Source of the DNA: Hyphomonas sp.
Lineage (GTDB): Bacteria > Pseudomonadota > Alphaproteobacteria > Caulobacterales > Hyphomonadaceae
Length of the DNA: 20,254 nt
Direction of reading: 5' to 3'
Assembly (NCBI GenBank): GCA_024743015.1
Contig: JANSXJ010000014.1
Span: 1-20,254 of the forward strand
Part shown: positions 15,734 through 20,254 of the stretch, piece by piece
Layout: each line of letters opens with the position of its first letter
How positions within the stretch are numbered: the first letter of the stretch is position 1
Notes under the pieces: generated by a model
Databases searched by the model: none
What the model was told of the DNA's origin: nothing
The model's input: the letters and a program-made list of their open reading frames with translations, nothing else
Translations under genes and position numbers: made by a program

Positions 15734-16177
15734 ATGACAGGTTTTTTCTCTCGTTTGTTCGGTACGTCCCGCCCGGAACCTCCGGTGCGCGATCTCGACC
15801 CCTATGAAGCCGCCGCCGCCCTGCTCGTAGAGGCAGCGCTGGTGGATGGCGTGTATGCAAATCTCGAAAGCGACATGATTGCCGAGATCCTCGTGACCAG
15901 TCTCGACATGAGTGCCGATCGCGCTGATCAAGTGTTACAACGCGGAGAATTGATCGCTGAAGAGGCGACCGACACGCATGCCTTGACGCGGCATGTCAAA
16001 ACGCTGCCGCAAACCGAGCGTGCGGGCATCATTGAAGGTCTCTACCGCGTCTCATTCGCGGATGGAGAAGCATGCAAGTACGAAGAATCCTTCGTGCGGC
16101 ACGTGGCCAGCCTTTTGCATGTGGATGATGTCACACGGGCCCATGCTAAAAAGAGAGCAGAACTAAACGCTCCGTGA
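15734..16177 (+). CDS. TerB-like domain protein
   Basis: 147 residues, all helical in appearance. Two acidic repeats, ALVDGVYANLES (Asp38, Glu45) and SFADGEACKYEES (Asp110, Glu112, Glu117/118), match the paired metal-binding-like helices of the TerB/DjlA-type fold. The family is linked to tellurite resistance operons but is also widespread in uncharacterised settings. No signal peptide; the N-terminus GFFSRLFG could be a short amphipathic helix. AAGG lies 8 bases before the ATG, and the gene follows the S4 gene by 8 bases, so it is likely in the same transcript. No other ter genes are present, so tellurite resistance should not be assumed. Confidence 0.8.
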   Translation: MTGFFSRLFGTSRPEPPVRDLDPYEAAAALLVEAALVDGVYANLESDMIAEILVTSLDMSADRADQVLQRGELIAEEATDTHALTRHVKTLPQTERAGIIEGLYRVSFADGEACKYEESFVRHVASLLHVDDVTRAHAKKRAELNAP

Positions 16178-16250
16178 CAGTCAGATACATTGACTTGTTT
16201 GACCTCCGAAGCCATGTGCTGCGCTGCACTATAGAATACAGAGCTGCAAA

Positions 16251-16592
16251 ATGACCTATATCGTCCTGGATGCCTGCATCCGCTGCAAATATATGGACTG
16301 TGTCGAAGTTTGTCCCGTGGACTGCTTTTACGAAGGCGAGAACATGCTCGTGATTCACCCGGACGAGTGCATCGATTGCGGCGTGTGTGAGCCGGAATGC
16401 CCGGTTGAGGCGATCAAGCCGGATACCGAAGACGAACCGGACGCCAAGTGGCTGAAACTCAATACCGAGTATTCCAAGATCTGGCCGAACATCACGCGGA
16501 TGAAAGAACCACCTGCGGACCGCGAAGAATTCGCCCAGAAGACGAACAAACTCGCCGAGTATTTCAGCCCCAATCCGGGCGAAGGCGATTAG
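16251..16592 (+). CDS. fdxA: 7Fe-8S ferredoxin
   Basis: 113 residues. The cysteine layout matches the Azotobacter FdI type, shifted by one: Cys9, Cys17 and Cys50 for the [3Fe-4S] cluster and Cys21, Cys40, Cys43, Cys46 for the [4Fe-4S] cluster, with extra Cys12 and Cys25. The C-terminal extension past residue 60 is typical of FdxA. It is a small cytoplasmic electron carrier. Alphaproteobacterial fdxA usually sits near the helicase and S4 genes, as here. The 73 bases upstream contain a -10-like TATAGAAT (16230-16237), but the nearest TTGAC hexamers are too far away for a standard spacing, so the promoter is uncertain. Confidence 0.96.
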   Translation: MTYIVLDACIRCKYMDCVEVCPVDCFYEGENMLVIHPDECIDCGVCEPECPVEAIKPDTEDEPDAKWLKLNTEYSKIWPNITRMKEPPADREEFAQKTNKLAEYFSPNPGEGD

Positions 16593-16671
16593 GCTTTTCC
16601 CTCCTCAGACATTGACGACCGGACCATGAGGTCGGAACAATGACCCATTCTGTCTTGAATTGGGGGTTGAT

Positions 16672-17130
16672 ATGAGAATTTTTATCGGGGCGCTGGCCGC
16701 CCTTTCACTGGCCGGGTGTGTCACCGTCAACGCCACGGATGTGACCGCTGAAATCAGTGCCCAACCAAGCGATGCTGAGGCCATGGCCATCGTTCAGGCG
16801 CGCAACACATATTATGAACAGCTTGTTGCCCTGCAGGATGTCGATGGCTTGATAGCGCTGCACACGGACGACTATGCGATTTTCCGACCGGGCAAGGCCA
16901 ATGTCGAAGGTGAAGCGGCCCAGCGCGACTATTGGGAAACGGCTTTTGAAACCATGAACGGCCTCAGCATTGATGAGAAAACCGTCTTCTTCGCCGGGCA
17001 AGACACAATCATTTCCCACGATTTCTACCAGACATATGCCGATGGCGCTTCGATTGGCGGCGGACAATCTGTCATTGTCTGGAAGAAAGTCGACAATGTC
17101 TGGCTGGTTCACTGGGAAATGTTCAACTAG
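16672..17130 (+). CDS. NTF2-like (SnoaL/DUF4440-type) lipoprotein
   Basis: 152 residues. The signal ends in the lipobox LAGC (Cys16). The mature part has the alpha+beta cone pattern of NTF2-like proteins: an N-terminal helix with DVDGLIALHTDDYAIF, then strands ending in VWLVHWEMFN. Members include isomerases, binding proteins and proteins of unknown role, and no catalytic set can be assigned. The start at 16672 follows GGGGG at 5-base spacing; an in-frame TTG at 16660 overlaps that ribosome site and is rejected. Its stop shares CTAG with the stop of the convergent membrane protein gene. Confidence 0.8.
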   Translation: MRIFIGALAALSLAGCVTVNATDVTAEISAQPSDAEAMAIVQARNTYYEQLVALQDVDGLIALHTDDYAIFRPGKANVEGEAAQRDYWETAFETMNGLSIDEKTVFFAGQDTIISHDFYQTYADGASIGGGQSVIVWKKVDNVWLVHWEMFN

Positions 17131-17540
17131 GCGTTCAGCCCCGCGATCACCAACCGGTCTCCCATCATGTAGCGGATGAGATCGCCGTAGCTCAGCATCA
17201 GCGCGGCTGCCATCACGGCGATTGCGAGCCAGAGCCAACGCCCGAACCAGGTCCTGGTCACGGTCGCCGTTCCCTGCAAAGACGCCATATAGAACAGGGT
17301 CGGCGTCCAGAACAGAATTTGCCCAACGCCGATGATGCGCGTGAAACCAAACTGACTATAGACGACCAGTGTCATCGCAAGTCCCATCAAGGTCCCGAGA
17401 ACAATCGCGCGGGCTTCGTGACGAAACAGTCCGAACAGAATTGCAATCGATAGCGTGCCCCCCATCACCTGAAGCCAGATCAGCTTCCAGTCCGGACTGC
17501 GCGCCAGCACGTCCTGATAAAATCGCTCGAATAGTTCCAT
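17127..17540 (-). CDS. small integral membrane protein of unknown function
   Basis: 137 residues with about four hydrophobic segments (roughly 21-41, 45-62, 70-87 and 100-118). I do not recognise the family with certainty. There are no conserved catalytic motifs and no cysteines. GGAGG lies 6 bases before the ATG. It is the last gene of a minus-strand trio (secreted unknown, VOC protein, this one), following the VOC gene by 22 bases. The stop overlaps that of the plus-strand lipoprotein in CTAG. Confidence 0.82.
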   Translation of the reverse strand: MELFERFYQDVLARSPDWKLIWLQVMGGTLSIAILFGLFRHEARAIVLGTLMGLAMTLVVYSQFGFTRIIGVGQILFWTPTLFYMASLQGTATVTRTWFGRWLWLAIAVMAAALMLSYGDLIRYMMGDRLVIAGLNA

Positions 17541-17562
17541 TCTGCCCTCCCCAGCCCGAATG

Positions 17563-17973
17563 TCATGTCGCGAAAAGCTGCCTCATATCCGCGAAAGCTT
17601 TAAGCTCAATCGCGTTCCCGGACGGATCACGAAAGAACATGGTCGCCTGTTCTCCGGGCTCGCCTTTGAAACGCGCATAAGGCTCGATCAGGAAGTCGAC
17701 TCGTCCGGTTAGTCGTTCGGCGAGCCCCGTCCAGGTATCCATATCGAGTACCAGGCCGAAATGCCGGACCGGGACCTGCTTTCCGTCGACGTCAGATTCT
17801 TGCGTCTCATCACATTCACCCGGCGCCAGATGCGCGACAATCTGGTGGCCGAAAAAGTCAAAGTCGACCCAGTGTTCGCTCGATCGCCCTTCCAGACAGC
17901 CCAACAGCCCCCCATAGAAGTCACGCGCGGCGCTTAGATCATGGACGGGAAAAGCGAGATGAAATGGCGGCAT
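17563..17973 (-). CDS. VOC (glyoxalase/bleomycin-resistance) superfamily protein
   Basis: 136 residues making two beta-alpha-beta-beta-beta modules. Likely metal ligands are His5 (FHLAF), His71 (RHFGLV) and Glu123 (NAIELKAF), as in metal-dependent glyoxalase/dioxygenase relatives. [13 protein letters not shown] is a hallmark ending. Reactions in this superfamily range from isomerisation to dioxygenation; the substrate is not predictable here. No strong ribosome site precedes the ATG. It lies 31 bases after the secreted unknown and 22 bases before the membrane protein gene, all on the minus strand. Confidence 0.9.
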   Translation of the reverse strand: MPPFHLAFPVHDLSAARDFYGGLLGCLEGRSSEHWVDFDFFGHQIVAHLAPGECDETQESDVDGKQVPVRHFGLVLDMDTWTGLAERLTGRVDFLIEPYARFKGEPGEQATMFFRDPSGNAIELKAFADMRQLFAT

Positions 17974-18004
17974 GCCGAAGCTGTAGCAATTGCTTCAGTT
18001 CTTG

Positions 18005-18496
18005 TCATCTCGGCTCACGCGCCGAATACGCCACGGTCATGAAATCGCGCCACCCGGTATCGGTGAGAACAGAATCCGTCGCGTTCAATCCCTCGCCACT
18101 CCAAGTATACTCGGAACGTCCGATCTCTGTCCGCGGGTCGACCCATATGACAGTCAGCGAGGTACGATCAAAGCGACCCGACAGGTCCAGGATTGCCCCT
18201 CTTGAATCCTCCCAGACGCCATCCACCTTCCCTTCTGTAAACCGGTACAGACCGCGTCCGGCGAAAACCGTTGCCCCGTCCGACCCAGAGACTATCGAGT
18301 AATCCTGAACGACATGGTTCGCGCTGAGCCCCGGTCGCCAGATTGATGTACAGGTGGCTTGCAGGCCGCGGGCGACACAAGGGCCACTCCAGGTCCCGAA
18401 ATGAGCGAAGACCGCGTCTGGCGAAGCATCCGCACTCGCCACCGGTCCAGTCGACGCGGCCAATATTGCGAGCGCGGTAAGTCTTGATTTGTTCAT
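18005..18496 (-). CDS. secreted protein of unknown function, beta-rich
   Basis: 163 residues from the chosen start. A signal peptide (about 1-22, ending near PVASADA) is followed by an all-beta-looking domain beginning FGTWSGPC and containing many aromatic-flanked strands. One cysteine pair in the mature part could be bridged. The pattern recalls lipocalin-like DUF1579-type barrels, but I cannot place it in a named family. The start at 18496 follows GGAGGA at 7 bases; the frame continues to a TTG at 18553, which lacks a ribosome site and would mask the signal peptide. It heads the minus-strand trio. Confidence 0.8.
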   Translation of the reverse strand: MNKSRLTALAILAASTGPVASADASPDAVFAHFGTWSGPCVARGLQATCTSIWRPGLSANHVVQDYSIVSGSDGATVFAGRGLYRFTEGKVDGVWEDSRGAILDLSGRFDRTSLTVIWVDPRTEIGRSEYTWSGEGLNATDSVLTDTGWRDFMTVAYSAREPR

Positions 18497-18800
18497 ATGA
18501 TTTTCCTCCTGCGAAATGACGCGGACGCCGCCATTTCCTTTCAGACGATTCAAACCGCACGATTTTGACTCGTGGACTCTTTTTTCGCGCCAATGGATGA
18601 GCTTTCGAGGTTAAACCCTTGCCAGAGAATCATATTTCTTAGCGCCGTGATCTTCATTAAAAACAGTTCATTAACAAGGCTGTATCCGATTTATCACACT
18701 GCCAAAAGGGCGTGGGAGTCAGACCGTCAAAAATCACATTCTGGTCACATTTGGAGCCGATCTCGCCCCCGCGCGTCATGCGCATACAGGAGAGTAAAAA
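18497..18800. promoter_or_regulatory. divergent intergenic region, no gene seen
   Basis: This AT-richer stretch of about 300 bases lies between the divergently read secreted unknown and the outer-membrane protein gene and should hold both promoters. It contains a direct repeat TTCATTAA (18653-18660 and 18667-18674, 14 bases apart). The TTAA cores have a 10-base gap, which differs from the CtrA pattern of 7. No convincing -35/-10 pair could be fixed and no ORF is credible. Confidence 0.4.
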
Positions 18801-19340
18801 ATGAAAACGTTTCTTCCCACACTCATGGTGACAGCAGCGCTCGCTGTGTCTCCCGCAGCTCTGGCAGAAGGCTGGTACGCGGATGGCGGCTACACGCACG
18901 TCACCACTGATGTCGACACCGGCGTAGGCTCTGCTGACATTGACCTCGGAGCATTGTCTGGCCGTCTCGGTTATGACTTTCACCCGAACTTTGGCGTCGA
19001 AGGCGAGCTCGCATTTGGCGTCAATGACGAAGAAGCCACACAAGGCGGCGTCACGGCATCACTTGGCCTCAACTATCTGGTTGGTGCCTACGGTAAGGCC
19101 CAGCTGCCTGTCGCCGAAAACATCAACCTGTTCGCCCGTGCCGGGATCGTCCAGGCAGAACTCGAAGCCGAAGTGACCGGCCTGGGCTCTGCATCTGATA
19201 GCGAAACCGGCGCCGGTTACGGGGTTGGCGGAACCGTCGACGTTGCCGAGAATATCTACATTCGCGGCGACTATACGCGCTACGACATCGAAGATGTTGA
19301 AGCCGATGCCTTCACAATTGGCGTTGGCGTGAAATTCTAG
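18801..19340 (+). CDS. outer-membrane beta-barrel protein (OmpA-like/OMP_b-brl type)
   Basis: 179 residues. A signal peptide ends at ALA (22). The mature part is alternating hydrophobic/polar strands (GWYADGGYTHV, LSGRLGYDFH, FGVEGELAFGV, VGAYGKAQLPV, LFARAGIVQAE, YIRGDYTRYDI) ending in GVGVKF with a terminal Phe. This fits a small eight-stranded barrel without an OmpA peptidoglycan-binding domain. Its loops are strongly acidic. GGAG lies 8 bases before the ATG. Function is probably structural or in adhesion; the sequence does not tell. Confidence 0.9.
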   Translation: MKTFLPTLMVTAALAVSPAALAEGWYADGGYTHVTTDVDTGVGSADIDLGALSGRLGYDFHPNFGVEGELAFGVNDEEATQGGVTASLGLNYLVGAYGKAQLPVAENINLFARAGIVQAELEAEVTGLGSASDSETGAGYGVGGTVDVAENIYIRGDYTRYDIEDVEADAFTIGVGVKF

Positions 19341-19360
19341 TTTCACTCCCGTCACTTCGA

Positions 19361-19406
19361 AGACAGACGAGCCCCCGCGCCAGAACGGTGCGGGGGTGTT
19401 CTGTCT
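19361..19406. terminator. nested bidirectional terminator
   Basis: The outer pair AGACAGA (19361-19367) with TCTGTCT (19400-19406) encloses the inner pair CCCCCGC (19372-19378) with GCGGGGG (19390-19396). The two stems are separated by small internal loops. It stands between the convergent barrel gene and secreted unknown and could stop transcription from both sides, although neither side has a long T-run. Confidence 0.65.
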
Positions 19407-19430
19407 GTGGCGACCGCGTTCTGATCGGCC

Positions 19431-19901
19431 TTAGGGCGCGCAATCACCTTCCCACTGAACGTGCATGCTATAGACGTCCCGCCCCGGCAGATTGTAATTG
19501 ATCAATAGCGGCTTGTCCGCCGCCGCCGCGCGCTCCAGCGTTGTCAGGACCCGGTCCCAGCGATTGGTCTCACCGGTCGACGCAATCGGCACAGGCGCCC
19601 CGCTCGGCAGGTGACGGATCGCATCAGGTTCAAAATTGAAGCGCTGATCGCCCGAAGACGTCTTGAGCACGAACATGGTCGCGATCCGGCTCAGGCTCTG
19701 AATATTATAGACCTGATGCTTGATACATCCGACGGCGCGGCCCGTGCTCGCCCCGGTCAGGTCTTTCAGAGCGGGCGCCTTGTCGAGCGGCACCTGGACC
19801 TGTTGCGGCAATTCGAGCTGCTGCATCTGCTGCGGCAAATCCTGCGCGAGGGCGGTCCCGCCGAGGCCGAGCGCCGCAATTGCGATCAGTTGAAGTTTCA
19901 T
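19431..19901 (-). CDS. secreted protein of unknown function
   Basis: 156 residues. A signal peptide ends at ALA (19), giving a mature start QDLPQQMQQ. A Gln/Leu/Pro-rich linker follows (about 20-40), then a compact domain with two cysteines (VGCIKHQV and EGDCAP) that could be bridged. I do not recognise the family. AGGAAAGGGA lies about 8 bases before the ATG. It converges on the barrel protein gene across a nested terminator. Confidence 0.8.
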   Translation of the reverse strand: MKLQLIAIAALGLGGTALAQDLPQQMQQLELPQQVQVPLDKAPALKDLTGASTGRAVGCIKHQVYNIQSLSRIATMFVLKTSSGDQRFNFEPDAIRHLPSGAPVPIASTGETNRWDRVLTTLERAAAADKPLLINYNLPGRDVYSMHVQWEGDCAP

Positions 19902-19997
19902 AATGCGTCCCTTTCCTGCTCCCCCAAGCCCGGAGGAGTGTAGGCGAGCCAGCGAAAAGGGTCCAGATTGGCGGACGGAAGGCCAATCGCACGCCGT

Positions 19998-20075
19998 TCA
20001 TCCCGGACGTGATCCGGGACCTCCCTCGGAATGTCCGGTCTTTATCGCACGAGATCCCGGGTCGGGCCCGGGACA
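19998..20075. repeat. pair of oppositely oriented palindromic intergenic repeats
   Basis: TCCCGGA (20001-20007) with TCCGGGA (20013-20019), and TCCCGGG (20055-20061) with CCCGGGA (20067-20073), are two hairpin units. The second resembles the reverse complement of the first, with GAGATCCCGGG against the outward GGACCT side. Such TCCCGG-type units are common between genes in Alphaproteobacteria. They form a BIME-like pair here. Confidence 0.7.
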
Positions 20076-20160
20076 GTCGGAGAGCGCGCAGCACAAAACC
20101 ACTCACGAGCTTGCGCTCTGAGGCGATGGAAGGGCCAGGCGCGCCTGAAACAGGAGCGAG

Positions 20161-20238
20161 ATGAACTGCCGCTCTCTCGAGACGGCGTATTGCGCCTGGT
20201 TCCGGCGCGCCTGCGGCGGCATGTTTTTCAGGGTTTAG
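20161..20238 (+). CDS. possible 25-residue small ORF
   Basis: ATG at 20161 follows GGAG (20152-20155) at 5-base spacing and encodes a Cys- and Arg-containing 25-residue peptide ending at TAG. The segment lies in a GC-rich stem-forming region, so the match may be chance. Low confidence. Confidence 0.15.
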   Translation: MNCRSLETAYCAWFRRACGGMFFRV

Positions 20239-20254
20239 GTCCTGGCCACCTGGA

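Larger units (their letters stand above)
19902..20254. other. gene-poor right end with palindromes
   Basis: No confident gene is seen. The stretch holds the ribosome site of the secreted unknown, two opposed palindromic repeats (19998-20075), a perfect 12-base palindrome CAGGCGCGCCTG (20136-20147), and a GC-rich stem-forming segment running to the edge. Several short open frames cross it, but none has family character. It could be the 3' flank of a gene beyond the window. Confidence 0.5.

Noticed and set aside
15734..16177. Tellurite-resistance or ter stress-defence operon
   Set aside because: Only one TerB-like gene is present, without TerC, TerD or TerZ neighbours, so a defence system is not supported.
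18497..18553. Longer form of the secreted unknown from TTG 18553
   Set aside because: It would place a polar stretch before the signal peptide; ATG 18496 has a strong GGAGGA site.
20103..20222. 39-codon minus-strand open frame near the right edge
   Set aside because: No ribosome site, no family character, and it spans stem-forming sequence; likely chance.

Overview
The window looks like chromosomal DNA of a marine-type alphaproteobacterium, most likely of the Hyphomonadaceae/Maricaulales group. This is inference: the grounds are moderate-to-high GC, a helicase–S4 RNA-binding–FdxA cluster typical of Alphaproteobacteria, an Oar-like TonB-dependent receptor, a ZapE ATPase, and alphaproteobacterial-style intergenic palindromes (TCCCGG-type). 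No rRNA, tRNA, insertion sequence, integrase, phage gene or CRISPR array is visible. Nearly every stretch is occupied by a plausible housekeeping or accessory gene.

Layout. A terminator (24-61) from an upstream gene is followed at once by an alpha/beta hydrolase on the plus strand (69-1016). Convergent to it is a minus-strand iron/Fe-S block: bacterioferritin bfr (1707-2186) followed by a protein with one mono-cluster ferredoxin domain and two CDGSH motifs (1025-1681). Upstream on the minus strand are an M28 metallopeptidase lipoprotein (2366-3325) and a DUF1993 protein (3386-3889). Next is a tight minus-strand run read in the order aguA (7681-6665), aguB (6668-5823), rhomboid protease (5777-5154) and zapE (5151-4069, TTG start). 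A strong terminator (7713-7749) separates aguA from the 1023-residue TonB-dependent receptor (10843-7772), whose leader carries repeats that can form alternative hairpins. Divergent from the receptor are a GT39-type membrane glycosyltransferase (11050-12669), then a Suv3-like RNA helicase (12707-15439), an S4-domain protein overlapping it by 8 bases (15432-15725), a TerB-like protein (15734-16177), ferredoxin fdxA (16251-16592) and an NTF2-like lipoprotein (16672-17130). Convergent to that lies a minus-strand trio: secreted unknown (18496-18005), VOC/glyoxalase-fold protein (17973-17563) and a small membrane protein (17540-17127). The right end has an outer-membrane beta-barrel protein (18801-19340), a nested bidirectional terminator (19361-19406), a secreted unknown (19901-19431) and a gene-poor end with two opposed palindromic repeats.

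Functional themes. bfr plus the three-cluster Fe-S protein suggests an iron storage/release pair. aguA-aguB converts agmatine to putrescine, and the genes appear to be co-transcribed with membrane-proteolysis (rhomboid) and division/stress ATPase (zapE) functions. The helicase, S4 protein and FdxA are a recurring alphaproteobacterial neighbourhood, here with a TerB-like gene inserted and no CarD gene after fdxA. I see no convincing complete novel defence or biosynthetic system. The most interesting leads are the bfr/CDGSH pairing, the rhomboid-zapE coupling, the TerB insertion and several structured leaders.
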